A stretch of 64,000 nt of DNA from SIRX01 sp965213905 (GCA_965213905.1 CBDCAK010000001.1:62001-126000); one strand, 5' to 3'. Shown: positions 7,183 to 16,040, numbered from the stretch's first letter. Made by a program: numbers and translations. The notes: generated from the sequence alone by a model not told the origin.

Positions 7183-9452
7183 GCCGCCCGAAGAAGATGT
7201 TACCGGTGCTGGGTCAGGAACCCTCTGAACCGGAAGCACCGCACGGCACGCCGCATACAGAGGCCGACGCTTGCTCCGACGCCTGTTGCTCGGACGAGAA
7301 TATCCCCGCCGGGAAGGCGACTATGGAGGTCCCTTCCGTAGACCTCGACAGGACCGTGGTCCGGGTGGAGGGAATGGACTGCGCGAGTTGCGCGGCCACC
7401 GTGGAGAAGCGGGTCGGCCAGCTTCCGGGCGTACACCGGGCCACCGTCAACTTCGCCGCGGGACGCCTGGAGGCCGAGCACGACCCGGGACTGACGCTGG
7501 AGAAGATCGAGAAGACCGTCCGGGACGCCGGGTACGGGGTCGGCGAGACCCGGGAGGTCGGGCGGACACCCTTCTGGCGCACCTCGCGGATCCTGCTCAC
7601 GGCCGCCTCGGCGCTGCTGTTCGCTGTTGGTGCCGTACTGCAACTCGCCGGATCGCCCGAGTCTATGCGGGTCGCTGTTTACGCCGGGGCTATACTGGTC
7701 GGGGGCCTGCCGATCTTCCGGGCCGCCGTATCGGCGCTGGGGGCCCGTCACATGGACATGAACGTGTTGATGAGCCTGGCGGTGATCGGGGCGTCCGGCA
7801 TCGGAGCCTGGGGCGAGGCCGCCCTGGTCGTGGTCCTGTTCGCCACCGGCAACGCCTTACAGGTCTTCGCCATAGACCGAACCCGCGGGGCCGTGCGCGC
7901 GCTGATGCGTCTTGCCCCCGACGAGGTCCTCGTCCGGAGAGATGGCTCGGAACGCCTGGTTCCCGTCGAGGAAGTCGGGGTAGGAGAACTTGTCGTGATG
8001 AGGCCCGGAGAGCGGCTCGCCGTGGACGGTGAGATCTTCGAGGGGCAGACGACCGTGGACGAATCTCCGGTCACGGGTGAGAGCGCCGCCGTGGAGAAGT
8101 CTCCTGGTGACGCAGTCTTCTCCGGCAGCCTCAACGGCTCCGGCGGCGTGGTGGTACGCGCCACCCGGGAAGCAGGAGATTCCACCTTGCAGCGGATCGC
8201 GCGGATGGTCGAAGAAGCGCAGGGGGGCCGGGCTCCGGCCGAGCAGTTCGCCGACCGCTTCTCCCGCTTCTACACGCCTGTGGTGGTTGCCGTCGCGGTC
8301 GCGGTCGCCACTGTACCGCCGCTCATGGGAGCGGACTTCGGGACGTGGTTCTACCGGGCGCTGGCGCTCCTCATCATCGCCTGTCCGTGCTCGCTGGTGA
8401 TCTCCACGCCCGTGACGGTGGTCTCCGGGATCGGGGCCGCATCCCGGCGCGGCATCCTCATCAAGGGCGGCGCGGTTCTGGAAGCGGCGGGACGCCTCAA
8501 GGCTCTGGTCTTCGACAAGACCGGCACCCTTACCGAGGGCCGTCCCGTGGTCGAACGGGTGCTGACTCTGGACGGACGCGACGAGAGTGAGGCACTGAGG
8601 CTCGCCGGAGCGCTCGAACGCCGATCCGAACACCCGCTGGCGCACGCGATCCTCTCCGCTGCCAGCAAAGTCGAACAAGAGCTACCCGCAGTGTCCGAGT
8701 TCCAGGGGATACCGGGCCGGGGCGCCGAGGGCGAGGTCGAAGGCCGCCGCTACCTGATCGGCAGCCCCCGGCTCTTCGCCGAGAGAGGTGTGCCCCTGGA
8801 CGCTGCTCGCCTCGCGCTCCGGGAAGTCGAGGAAGCTGGCGAGACGCCCGTCATACTCGGTGATAGAGAAGGACCGATCGCCGTCTTCGGGCTCGCCGAC
8901 GCCATCCGCCCCGACACCCACGCCGCACTTCAGACGCTCCGCTCCGCCGGGGTTGAAGAGCTGGTGATGCTCACCGGCGACGCCGAAGCCCCCGCACGAC
9001 GGGTGGCGAGCTCTTTGGGCATCGGTTATCGGGCGCAGCTCTTACCCGAACAGAAGGTCGAGGCGATGCGCGAGCTCGTCGCAAGGCACGGCTCGGCTGG
9101 CATGGTCGGCGACGGCATCAACGACGCCCCGGCCCTCGCTGCCTCCTCGGTCGGCTTCGCCATGGGCGCCGCCGGCACCGACGTGACCCTTGAGACGGCG
9201 GACGTCGCGCTCATGCAGGACGATCTGCGTAAGCTCGCCGCGGCGGTGCGGCTCTCACGGGCGGCCGAGCGGATTGTCCGCCAGAATGTCTTCGTCTCCA
9301 TCCTCATCAAGGGCGTCTTCGTTCTTCTCGCCCCGTTCGGGCTCGTCACCCTCTGGCTCGCAGTTCTCGCCGACATGGGAACCTCCATAGCAGTCACACT
9401 GAATGGTTTGAGGCTCTTTCGTGCCGGAGGCCGCAGCCAGGGGCGCGGGTAA
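7179..9452 (+). CDS. cadA: Heavy-metal translocating P1B-type ATPase (CadA/ZntA-like)
   Basis: A 757-residue efflux pump exporting soft divalent metals (Zn, Cd, Pb) at the expense of ATP. In order: a cysteine-rich tail (DACSDACC, residues 30-37), one heavy-metal-associated domain with GMDCASC near residues 65-71, membrane helices, and the actuator motif TGES. The transmembrane CPC metal site is near residue 402 and is followed by SLVISTP. The phosphorylation site DKTGTLTEG is near 445, then the SEHPLAHAI motif and GDGINDAPAL near 644. The CPC plus a short helix 8 fits the CadA/ZntA subgroup rather than Cu pumps. The GTG start overlaps the arsR-type gene stop. Confidence 0.93.
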   Translation: MSRPKKMLPVLGQEPSEPEAPHGTPHTEADACSDACCSDENIPAGKATMEVPSVDLDRTVVRVEGMDCASCAATVEKRVGQLPGVHRATVNFAAGRLEAEHDPGLTLEKIEKTVRDAGYGVGETREVGRTPFWRTSRILLTAASALLFAVGAVLQLAGSPESMRVAVYAGAILVGGLPIFRAAVSALGARHMDMNVLMSLAVIGASGIGAWGEAALVVVLFATGNALQVFAIDRTRGAVRALMRLAPDEVLVRRDGSERLVPVEEVGVGELVVMRPGERLAVDGEIFEGQTTVDESPVTGESAAVEKSPGDAVFSGSLNGSGGVVVRATREAGDSTLQRIARMVEEAQGGRAPAEQFADRFSRFYTPVVVAVAVAVATVPPLMGADFGTWFYRALALLIIACPCSLVISTPVTVVSGIGAASRRGILIKGGAVLEAAGRLKALVFDKTGTLTEGRPVVERVLTLDGRDESEALRLAGALERRSEHPLAHAILSAASKVEQELPAVSEFQGIPGRGAEGEVEGRRYLIGSPRLFAERGVPLDAARLALREVEEAGETPVILGDREGPIAVFGLADAIRPDTHAALQTLRSAGVEELVMLTGDAEAPARRVASSLGIGYRAQLLPEQKVEAMRELVARHGSAGMVGDGINDAPALAASSVGFAMGAAGTDVTLETADVALMQDDLRKLAAAVRLSRAAERIVRQNVFVSILIKGVFVLLAPFGLVTLWLAVLADMGTSIAVTLNGLRLFRAGGRSQGRG

Positions 9453-9459
9453 CGGCAGG

Positions 9460-9560
9460 ATGGCAACCTCCGCACTGGCGCTCACCCTCCTGTACGTGGC
9501 CCTCGCCTTCGGAGCTCGGACCATCCTTCAGCTACGCAGTACAGGGGGTACAGGGAGGGT
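9460..9560 (+). pseudogene. Truncated isoprenylcysteine methyltransferase-family remnant
   Basis: The ATG at 9460 opens a hydrophobic N-terminus (MATSALALTLLYVALAFGAR) followed by an LRSTGGTG segment. From memory this resembles the start of membrane methyltransferase-family proteins often found next to metal ATPase genes. Similarity ends at about 9555. The frame continues with unrelated sequence to a stop at 9684. The body of the gene is missing, and an IS110-type transposase gene begins 200 nt downstream. Insertion or deletion associated with that element is the likely cause. The family call is tentative. Confidence 0.45.
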
Positions 9561-9776
9561 CGGTACCGCCAGGGGCAAAGTAGTGTGCAATGATCGTGCG
9601 CACCGTTCGGACCGCAGGTTGTACTCTGATCTGATGACGGGGAAAGTGGAACTGTCGTGTGACTTTGGGGTACAGATGGAATGAGAAGGCTGTAGACGAA
9701 AATCCAGTATAGGACCTACAGTGGTCTATATACGATGGATCGTCGGGTTTCGACCCGAGAAAGGAGCACTTCGGCC

Positions 9777-10838
9777 ATGTCTCACCCAAACTTCACCGCC
9801 GGTATTGACGTCGGAGATCGCTACAGTCACCTTTGTCTGCTGGACACCAAAACCGGAGAGGTGATCGAGGAAAGCCGCGTCAGCACCAGCCCGGCGGCGA
9901 TGGAGCGCCGCTTTCACGGTTGCGAGTCGATGCGCGTCGCCATCGAGGCTGGTACCCACTCACCATGGATCAGCCGCCTGCTGGAACAATGCGGCCACGA
10001 GGTGCTGGTGGCAAATGCCCGCAAGCTCAAGCTCATCTACGGCGAGGGTAAGAAGAACGACAAGCTTGATGCCGAGAATCTGGCACGGTTGGCTAGGCTC
10101 GATCCCAAGTTGCTTGCCCCGCTCAAGCACCGGGGAGAGGCTTCGCAGGCGCACCTGGCGATCGTTCGCTCGCGGGAAGCTCTCGTCGGCGCGAGGACGA
10201 AGCTCGTTAACCACGCTCGCGGCGTGGTCAAGTCCTTCGGAGGACGCTTGCCCAAATGCTCGGCCGGAGCCTTTCCCAAGAAAACGGCTTCCCACATACC
10301 GGAGTCCTTGAAGCCGGCCTTGGAGCCTATCCTGGAGACCATCACCTCGCTGACCGCCAGCATACGGGAGTACGACCGCCAGCTCGAAGCCCTCTCACGA
10401 GAGGTTTACCCTGAGGCCACCCTCTTGCGGCAAGTAGGAGGTGTCGGGCCGATCACCGCGCTTGCGTTCGTACTAGTCATTGAAGACCCTCGTCGCTTCG
10501 AGACGAGCCGCGCCGTCGGAGCGTACGCCGGCCTCGTGCCGGCCAAGCACCAGTCTGGCGATTCGGACCCGCAGAAGCGCATCTCCCGTCGTGGAGACGA
10601 GATGCTAAGGAGGCTCCTGGTGGGCAGCGCCCAGTACATCACGGGTCCCTTCGCCCAGGACACCGATCTGAGGCGCCACGGTCTGAGAATAGCGGAGCGT
10701 GGAGGCAGGAACGCCAAGAAACGTGGCGTGGTTGCGGTGGCGAGGAAGCTCTCGGTGCTCCTGCACCGCCTCTGGATTACCGGCGAGGCATACGAGCCGT
10801 TATACAACGCCGAGCGCTACGGAGAAAGAGCAGCGTAG
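9777..10838 (+). CDS. IS110 family transposase
   Basis: This is a DEDD-type (RuvC-like) transposase of the IS110 family, about 353 residues from ATG 9777, which follows an AGAAAGGAG site; an ATG at 9735 would add 14 residues. The N-terminal DEDD domain begins GIDVGDRYSHLC and continues with VAIEAGTHS and KNDKLDAENLARL. The C-terminal transposase_20 domain has the conserved helix-hairpin GGVGPITALAFVL and AYAGLVPAKHQSG, plus the catalytic-serine-type GSAQY region. The protein looks intact. IS110 elements lack inverted repeats and use a guide RNA in their flanking non-coding ends, so I cannot fix the element ends from one copy. Confidence 0.92.
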   Translation: MSHPNFTAGIDVGDRYSHLCLLDTKTGEVIEESRVSTSPAAMERRFHGCESMRVAIEAGTHSPWISRLLEQCGHEVLVANARKLKLIYGEGKKNDKLDAENLARLARLDPKLLAPLKHRGEASQAHLAIVRSREALVGARTKLVNHARGVVKSFGGRLPKCSAGAFPKKTASHIPESLKPALEPILETITSLTASIREYDRQLEALSREVYPEATLLRQVGGVGPITALAFVLVIEDPRRFETSRAVGAYAGLVPAKHQSGDSDPQKRISRRGDEMLRRLLVGSAQYITGPFAQDTDLRRHGLRIAERGGRNAKKRGVVAVARKLSVLLHRLWITGEAYEPLYNAERYGERAA

Positions 10839-11180
10839 TGCGCGAGGTGCGACTCTTCAAAGAGGAAGGAGTTCATACGACGAGAAACTAGAGCTCGAGC
10901 AAAGGGCTCCCGATCGCCCCAGGTAGCGGTGACTGCGCATCTCGGCTAGCGTTCTTCGAGCGAGACCGCGGTACAGATTGCAGCGCCGACCCGAATGGAG
11001 GATCCCATCATGCACCGGCCCCGAAAGGACGGGCCCCAGTAGAGTGCGAATGGAAGCGCGGCGACGGGTTAGCCCAAGAAACGCAGTAACGTGGCCGCCA
11101 CGGCGGCCTTGACAAAATGTGCCTTCTCATGGAAGCCGAGGTACGGTGTAATTGAGTGCCACTTGTTGTATCAATTGCGG
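10839..11180. other. Non-coding region downstream of IS110 transposase
   Basis: No gene is supported in this 342-nt stretch. In IS110 elements the non-coding flank of the transposase gene can carry the bridge/guide RNA. This gap and the 9560-9776 gap are the places to look for it. I could not identify a specific structure by eye. Confidence 0.35.
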
Positions 11181-11663
11181 CTATTGAAGTAAGCTCCTTA
11201 CCTCACGCAGGGAACGTGCCAGGCCGGCGTACTCGGTTCCTCTCAGAGCCTTCAACAGCTTGTCGTCGGCGGTGATCATTACAGTTTCGGCGTCCTCGGC
11301 GAGTGCCAAGAACAAGGCGTCGTAGATGATGGCTCCAGAGTCGAAGGCTATCTCCGCAGCACGGTGCATCAGATCCTCAGGCGCATATAAAAACACAGGA
11401 TCTATGGCGAATTGCTCCCACGAAAGGCGCATCTCTTCGAGTGGCAAGCCCTCGCGACGGTGTTGCTGCCAGAGTGCGTTGAAAAACTCTGGGTAGATCG
11501 TGCTGGGGGCGAGCAACGTTAGCTCTTCAGATTCCGCACGTCTGAGCAGCCCCGCAGCCTCTTCATGCTCTTCTTCCGGCAAGTACCATTTGACGGCTAC
11601 CGAACTATCGAGCACGAAGGAACGTGGGTCCGAAAGCGGACCGCCAGAATGTTGTTCGCTCAA
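11181..11663 (-). CDS. PIN-domain ribonuclease toxin (VapC-like)
   Basis: A 160-residue PIN-domain protein, probably the RNase toxin of a type II toxin-antitoxin pair. The four conserved acidic positions are visible: D in VLDSSVAVKW (about residue 18), E in YPEFFNAL, D in IYDALFLALAE, and D in ITADDKLL. The start is TTG at 11663; the ORF begins 6 nt after the stop of the upstream antitoxin-like gene. It is a complete, normal-length PIN protein. Which RNA it cleaves cannot be inferred. Confidence 0.83.
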   Translation of the reverse strand: MSEQHSGGPLSDPRSFVLDSSVAVKWYLPEEEHEEAAGLLRRAESEELTLLAPSTIYPEFFNALWQQHRREGLPLEEMRLSWEQFAIDPVFLYAPEDLMHRAAEIAFDSGAIIYDALFLALAEDAETVMITADDKLLKALRGTEYAGLARSLREVRSLLQ

Positions 11664-11669
11664 AGAGGA

Positions 11670-11837
11670 TTAAATCCTGGAGTCTCGGTCGGCGCGGATT
11701 ATCTCGGCCGAGTCGGGAAAGGTGTAGCCCGCTTTCTTGAGCCGGTCATGGATCTGCTGAGCCCTGCGGGTGGCGCCTTGGTAGTCCTCGCGCCGCGGAC
11801 GTCGAGATGGCTGAAGTTTGATCTTCTTGTCGGCCAC
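11670..11837 (-). CDS. Small antitoxin-like protein preceding PIN toxin
   Basis: A 55-residue, strongly basic then acidic protein if started at GTG 11837 (an ATG at 11870 would add 11 residues). It lies immediately before the PIN gene with a 6-nt gap. Its C-terminal SAEIIRADRDSR tail resembles the toxin-binding tails of VapB-type antitoxins. The GTG start lies inside one copy of a 14-nt direct repeat, which may be an operator for autoregulation. The identification rests mainly on size and position. Confidence 0.6.
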   Translation of the reverse strand: MADKKIKLQPSRRPRREDYQGATRRAQQIHDRLKKAGYTFPDSAEIIRADRDSRI

Positions 11838-11896
11838 TTTAATCTGACCCCCTGTATCTTGAGATTGCATACGACACTATTGCACTTTAATCTGAC
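11835..11896. repeat. 14-nt direct repeat pair (CACTTTAATCTGAC)
   Basis: CACTTTAATCTGAC occurs at 11835-11848 and again at 11883-11896, 48 nt apart. The repeats flank the start region of the antitoxin-like gene and sit next to an integrase remnant. They may be operator repeats or the end repeats of a vanished insertion sequence. Confidence 0.6.
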
Positions 11897-11918
11897 TCTC
11901 ACAACTTTCATGTCAATT

Positions 11919-12140
11919 CTAGGCCCATGCTACCTCATCGACCGCCTGCTGCAGGTCGCCTGGCGTACCTTTGACGTACACCATTGTGGTGTCCAGCGAG
12001 TCATGGCCCATTATCTGAGCCAGGCGGTGCAACGGCACCCTCTTCGCCATCTCGTAGCCAAAGCGGTGCTTAAAATCCTGCGGACTTACATCCTCGACCT
12101 TCGCCAGAGCCGCGTACTTGGCCCAGGACTCGGGTCGGTG
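11919..12140 (-). pseudogene. Tyrosine recombinase C-terminal remnant
   Basis: Only the catalytic C-terminus of a phage-type integrase remains. It includes FKHRFGYEMA (HxxR region), LAQIMGHDSLDT (catalytic H) and TMVYVKG (catalytic Y), ending in DEVAWA. Recognisable similarity begins near 12137; about 70 codons are left of a protein normally near 300 residues. There is no upstream catalytic Arg domain in any frame, so it is a decayed fragment. It shows that this spot has hosted an integrating element. Confidence 0.75.
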
Positions 12141-12621
12141 CCAGGAGCCGCAAAGTAAGCGCCACAAAAATTGGGTTTTTATGCATGTTTGTAACAATGA
12201 CCGCCGGTTTCCTCTCTCGTGCGCCTTCAGGAGAGCTCAGGCAAACCAAACTGCGTATAACCATTCACCTCGGTGAGTAAATATACGTCCAGCTTCCGGG
12301 AATCGGCACACTCGGCAGTTTCTGGCCCGCTGACGGAAGATCAAGTCGGCCCTAGACCCGAGCTCGTTTGCGGCTGCTGGCATGAAGGCTGTTGGCATGA
12401 ACCTGAGCTCTGGACCGTAACCTGACGGACCTGGGCTTTATCTGACAGCATGCCCCACCCCTTCATCGAAAGCTAGGAAGAACCATCTTACCGGGGGAAG
12501 CCCACTTCGGTTGGGAGTTGGCGTCTTCTTGCTCGTAACCCCCGTAGGTTCTTCGTGCCAGCAGCAGGACCGGCAACAGCAGCTTTGATCCCCTTTGCTC
12601 TGGACAAGGAGTTCCGAAACT
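12141..12621. other. Intergenic region without a supported gene
   Basis: About 480 nt with no convincing coding signal on either strand. It holds short imperfect repeats (GGCATGAA at about 12380 and 12396) and lies downstream of both flanking features. It may contain the terminator of the acidic protein gene, but no clear hairpin with a T-run was seen. Confidence 0.4.
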
Positions 12622-13617
12622 CTATTGCTGTCCGGCGCCCATCACGTCCTTGACGGTGATGCGGTCGTCGGCACCCGTGCCTTCTAGTCCGGAGAGGTCT
12701 ACACCCAACTCCTCGGCCTTCTGCTTTGCGGCCTCCGTGGCATCTGGTTCCTCGGACTGCTCTTCCTCGGACTCCTGGCCTTCGGGCTGCTGAGCCTGCT
12801 CCGTGGTTTCTTCAACCTCCTCGGCGACCTCCTCGGTGCTGGGAGGAATCTCCAGATCCAGAAGACTACCGTCTTCGCCGAGCTTCAGTTCGATAAGGCT
12901 ACCGGACTCATCCTCCACGGTGCGGACCGTCTGTCCCTCTTCGTTGGTGTACTCCTCGTAACCCTCCGCTACCGGAAGGTCGCTGATCTTTCCGGTAATG
13001 TCCTCGCTGAGCAGTTCGCCGGCATCATCCAGGGTAGTCTCGATAATATCCCCCGACTCGTCCACGGCCCGCTGCACCACCTGCCCCTCGTCATTGGTGG
13101 CCTCGCTCAGTAGCTGGCTGCCCGGGGCTAGGTTCTCGGCCGACGCGGCGGCCCCTTCGGCGGCATCCTGGACCTTCCCGACCACACTCTCCGCGGTCTC
13201 CTGGACTCCTTCTGCCACTTCCCCAGCCTTCTCGGTCGCCTGTCCCACGACGCCTTCCGCCTGTTCGGTAGCCTCTTCGGCGGTCTCCTCAGCGGTCTCT
13301 TCGGCCTCTTCCTCGGCCCCTTCGACGGTTTCCTGGGCCTGCTCGACCGCGTTGCTTACCGTATCTTCTACGCCCTGGGTTTCAGCGGCTTCGTCTAGGG
13401 CTTCTATGATGGAGTCGTAGGAGTCCACCAACTCCTGTATCTGGGAGGCGGCTTCCTCCTGGCCTTCGGGGAGTTGCTCCAGCACGTTCTCTAGTTCCGT
13501 GCGGCTGTTTTCTAGCTGGCCTTTAGTCTGGCCTAGCGCGTCGCCATAAAAGTCCTTCGCGCTGTCAACGGCCTGTTGCTGGATCTGCTGCGTCAGGTTC
13601 TGTGCTTCTTCGGTCAC
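12622..13617 (-). CDS. Acidic helical protein with C-terminal E3-binding (PSBD)-like domain
   Basis: A 331-residue, very acidic protein starting at GTG 13617 after a good AAGGAG site. Residues 1-170 are predicted helical with apolipoprotein/LEA-like Ala-Glu-Thr heptads (EETAEEATEQAEGVVGQATE). Residues about 175-260 contain two copies of a beta-rich module (GQVVQRAVDESGDIIETTLD and GQTVRTVEDESGSLIELKL). After an acidic linker the last 40 residues (ATEAAKQKAEELGVDLSGL, then EGTGADDRITVKDV) match the consensus of the peripheral subunit-binding domain of lipoyl acyltransferases. No lipoyl or acyltransferase domain is present. The role is unknown; a stress-protective or scaffold function is a guess. 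Confidence 0.8.
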   Translation of the reverse strand: MTEEAQNLTQQIQQQAVDSAKDFYGDALGQTKGQLENSRTELENVLEQLPEGQEEAASQIQELVDSYDSIIEALDEAAETQGVEDTVSNAVEQAQETVEGAEEEAEETAEETAEEATEQAEGVVGQATEKAGEVAEGVQETAESVVGKVQDAAEGAAASAENLAPGSQLLSEATNDEGQVVQRAVDESGDIIETTLDDAGELLSEDITGKISDLPVAEGYEEYTNEEGQTVRTVEDESGSLIELKLGEDGSLLDLEIPPSTEEVAEEVEETTEQAQQPEGQESEEEQSEEPDATEAAKQKAEELGVDLSGLEGTGADDRITVKDVMGAGQQ

Positions 13618-14170
13618 TTTCTTACTCCTTCTGGGGGGTTTGTTTGTCGTTACTTACCCCGATCCGCCTCGTCCAAGCACACTCGGCTTGTCCTCCTCTT
13701 GGCTTCGTTTCGCGCCAAATCGCCGCGATGGGGATGGTCTTCAGCCGGATGTGAACGCTGAGGTCAACACGGGCAACGCCCTCTAGAGCGCGTAGCGGTA
13801 GCATTCTGAGTTCGTATCCTGAGTTTTCAGTACGCCAAGGAATACTCCAAGTCCCGAATGCTCCAAGTTCCTTCAAGCGGTAACATCGCGCGGCAAACGG
13901 TGGCGTGCGGCCACTCCAAGGTCGGTGCGCACCGACACCACGGCAGGCGTGACCCTGGGAGGTAGGTGCCGCGTCACGAGTTTCGCGTCGGGAGTTCTCG
14001 ACACGAGCCAGGGGTCTGGAGGCCGGACCGGCAACCCAGTGTCCCGAGTCGGCACAGGACGCGCAGGAGCGCGAGGAGCGTCTGTTTGTCACAGGTAGCT
14101 ACTTCCTTAACGTACACCGTTCCCGCTTCGGTACCGTGACCTCTAACAGCCTCTAGATGTGTTATCCGTG
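13618..14170. other. Intergenic region upstream of acidic protein gene
   Basis: This 553-nt gap contains the ribosome site of the acidic protein gene. The minus strand is open from 14092 to 13622, but the translation is rich in Arg/Trp/Cys and has no domain-like pattern, so I do not call it. A long 5' leader or a small RNA is possible; nothing definite is seen. Confidence 0.4.
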
Positions 14171-14791
14171 TTATCCACTCTCTCCGGAAAGTTCAGAGAC
14201 GTTGCCCATTATCTCCTCTTCCATTACCTCGCCGGCCTCGTTCAGCGTAAGCCTGGTGATGTCGCCGTTGTCGTCCACCTCGTAGCGCGTATTCTGCTCT
14301 CCCTTGTCGGAGGACCCATCGTCGTAATCGTCGTAAGAGTCCAGGGCGTTTTTCACGCTCTCAAGAGCCTGCCTTGCGGAGCTACCGCCACCGGTACCTC
14401 CGCCATCACCGCTGTCACCCCCGCTGTCCGAGTAAGATCCGCCCGTAGCGGTCCTGATTGTCCGGCCCAGCGCTTCTATTACGTCCGAGGCGGAGTCTTC
14501 GCCATCTTCTAGCGCGTCGATGCCCCTCTCCAGCGCGTCTACGACCCGTTTCAAGAGGCCGACGAGGTTCTGGAGGTCCGCCTCCAAAAGCAACTCGGTT
14601 TCGAGGCCCTTGACCTCTACATTCAGGATCTTCAGGAGATTGAGGTTCAACTCCTCTACCTTGAGCTGCGGCGCGTCGAGGTGTACGTCGGGGTTGTCGG
14701 TTACAGGCCGATCTTTCCGACTCACCCTGTTGGGCACCCTATTATTTGGGGATGGGCTCTGGCTTTTGTCGGAGTTCCCTTCTTCGCTCAC
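14171..14791 (-). CDS. Acidic protein sharing the beta module of the upstream-numbered neighbour
   Basis: A 206-residue protein from GTG 14791, which follows a perfect GAGGAGGAG site; the track-like upstream extension is Arg-rich and unlikely to be translated. Residues about 30-125 form amphipathic helices (VHLDAPQLKVEELNLNLLKI, LLKRVVDALERGIDALEDG). A Gly-Ser linker follows, then a C-terminal module ending TRYEVDDNGDITRLTLNEAG and GNVSELSG. That module is clearly related to the ones in the 331-residue protein at 12622-13617, so the two genes are paralogous in part. I do not recognise the family. Confidence 0.7.
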   Translation of the reverse strand: MSEEGNSDKSQSPSPNNRVPNRVSRKDRPVTDNPDVHLDAPQLKVEELNLNLLKILNVEVKGLETELLLEADLQNLVGLLKRVVDALERGIDALEDGEDSASDVIEALGRTIRTATGGSYSDSGGDSGDGGGTGGGSSARQALESVKNALDSYDDYDDGSSDKGEQNTRYEVDDNGDITRLTLNEAGEVMEEEIMGNVSELSGESG

Positions 14792-15359
14792 TTCGTTGCT
14801 CCTCCTCGGTACTCTATGCTTCGATAGAAAGCTTCGATAGAAGGGAGTCTGAACCCAAGTAGTGGCCCGGCACCTCCTCGTCGGGTGGTAGCTCGGAGGG
14901 CGCCGCCGACGAGAGATACGCCGATTACCTCGCTGCTTCCACACTTTACTTGGTTATCTGGAGTGCTCCGTGGGACCATAGAACCGTCCCGGGGCTCTTT
15001 CTCCGCCTCTGCGCGTAGCGCTCTAACGCTCTCGCTCTGTGCCTCCTGTTGTGGGGTTACCCTAAGAGGGACCAACACAAACTTCTCAACAATATTCTCA
15101 ACAATACTGATTCTTCTCAATAATTCAGGTTTCGAAGGTGAGAAGTTATGCGTAGCCGAGAGAGCGCTGAGGGGACCATCTCAACTTCGGCGACGAGATG
15201 ATCAAGCCGTCTACTGAGGCTTCGGCGAAAAGCGGGGTCGCAGCTAGGGTTGCTCCCCTCCACATTTCACATCCGGGCCGTGGACGAACTCCTATCTTCG
15301 GCCAACCACGGCACCGAGAGGACGGCCTACTTGGGCTTACTTCAGTATCTTTCTTATCC
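14792..15359. other. Intergenic region with AT-rich repeats
   Basis: This 568-nt stretch has no supported gene. At about 15080-15125 there is an AT-rich patch with three near-copies of TTCTCAACAATA / TTCTCAATAAT. On the minus strand these read as ATTGTTGAGAA direct repeats, a plausible regulatory or promoter region for the gene at 14791. Confidence 0.4.
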
Positions 15360-15830
15360 TCAGGGCTTATCCCGACGCCACACCCGGTAGAGAAGCCCCC
15401 ACACAGCCCCGTAGAAAGCGTGGTCTATAACCGGTAGCAGGACCCTCGCGCTACGCTGCTCCCAGGGCGCCCCGTGTACCCCCAACATCCACAACCACCC
15501 AGCCCATCCCGCTCCCCAAGCCAGAACACCCAAAGCCGCTCCGGCAGCAGCTTCGACCCTAGGAGGTGCCGCCTCCCGGCGCAACATCATCCCGAAAGCA
15601 GCCCCGGCTGTGGTTCCGTAGCTGAAGTGGGCCGCCAGCACCAGCCAGCGTCTCAGGCCTGGCTCCAGCTCCCCGGTAAAGTCCTCAAGGCGTTCCACGA
15701 CCTGCTCTGGGGCAGTGATCTCCACCACTCCTGCCCGGCTGAGCGCCTCACGCAAAGCGGTCAGCGCGATGGTTCCCACGAACCCGCTGGCCGCCCCGCG
15801 CAGCGCCCTCTGCATCAAGTCCGCTCGCAC
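15360..15830 (-). CDS. Small membrane protein (DUF1440/YagU-like)
   Basis: A 156-residue membrane protein with about four hydrophobic segments. It starts MRADLMQRALRGAASGFVGT, and the AASGFVGT segment plus PPEQ-like ITAPEQVVERL loop recall YagU/DUF1440-type inner-membrane proteins. Later helices include HFSYGTTAGAAFGMML and VIDHAFYGAVWGLLY, with conserved-looking His residues inside the membrane. The function is unknown. It is a single gene, with AT-rich DNA upstream. Confidence 0.65.
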   Translation of the reverse strand: MRADLMQRALRGAASGFVGTIALTALREALSRAGVVEITAPEQVVERLEDFTGELEPGLRRWLVLAAHFSYGTTAGAAFGMMLRREAAPPRVEAAAGAALGVLAWGAGWAGWLWMLGVHGAPWEQRSARVLLPVIDHAFYGAVWGLLYRVWRRDKP

Positions 15831-15894
15831 GATCCTAGTATCTTATCCTCTATAGACTCAATAGACCCAAATTTGTGACTTCTGAAGTCTTGGT

Positions 15895-15918
15895 TTCCGA
15901 GAGCACCAACTCTCGGAA
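15895..15918. promoter_or_regulatory. 9-bp hairpin upstream of coiled-coil gene
   Basis: TTCCGAGAG-caccaa-CTCTCGGAA forms a perfect 9-bp stem with a 6-nt loop, 123 nt before the gene at 16041. Its right arm is the start of a 21-nt sequence repeated at 16813. It lacks a T-run, so an operator or RNA element is more likely than a terminator. Confidence 0.45.
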
Positions 15919-15930
15919 GGTGGGTGAATA
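15910..15930. repeat. 21-nt direct repeat, copy 1 (contains GGTGGGTGAATA)
   Basis: This sequence recurs at 16813-16833 with one mismatch, so the two copies flank the coiled-coil gene at 903-nt spacing. The core GGTGGGTGAATA also occurs on the minus strand at 26345-26356. It may be a dispersed repeat or a promoter-like motif. Confidence 0.6.
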
Positions 15931-16040
15931 AGGGGTCAATGACTATGTAGCGCATTCGATGCCCGAAGTGCTGTGTAGCAGTCTTTCACCCAGGGTAGAA
16001 AGCCTCCAACACAAACGCTACTAGAAGGGAGCAAAAGGAG

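Noticed and set aside
7200..7751. Long minus-strand frames opposite the metal ATPase gene
   Set aside because: The plus strand encodes clear P-type ATPase motifs; the opposite frames are GC-rich shadows.
13622..14092. 156-codon minus-strand open frame
   Set aside because: Arg/Trp/Cys-rich with no hydrophobic core or motif; overlaps the leader of the acidic protein gene and lacks a ribosome site.
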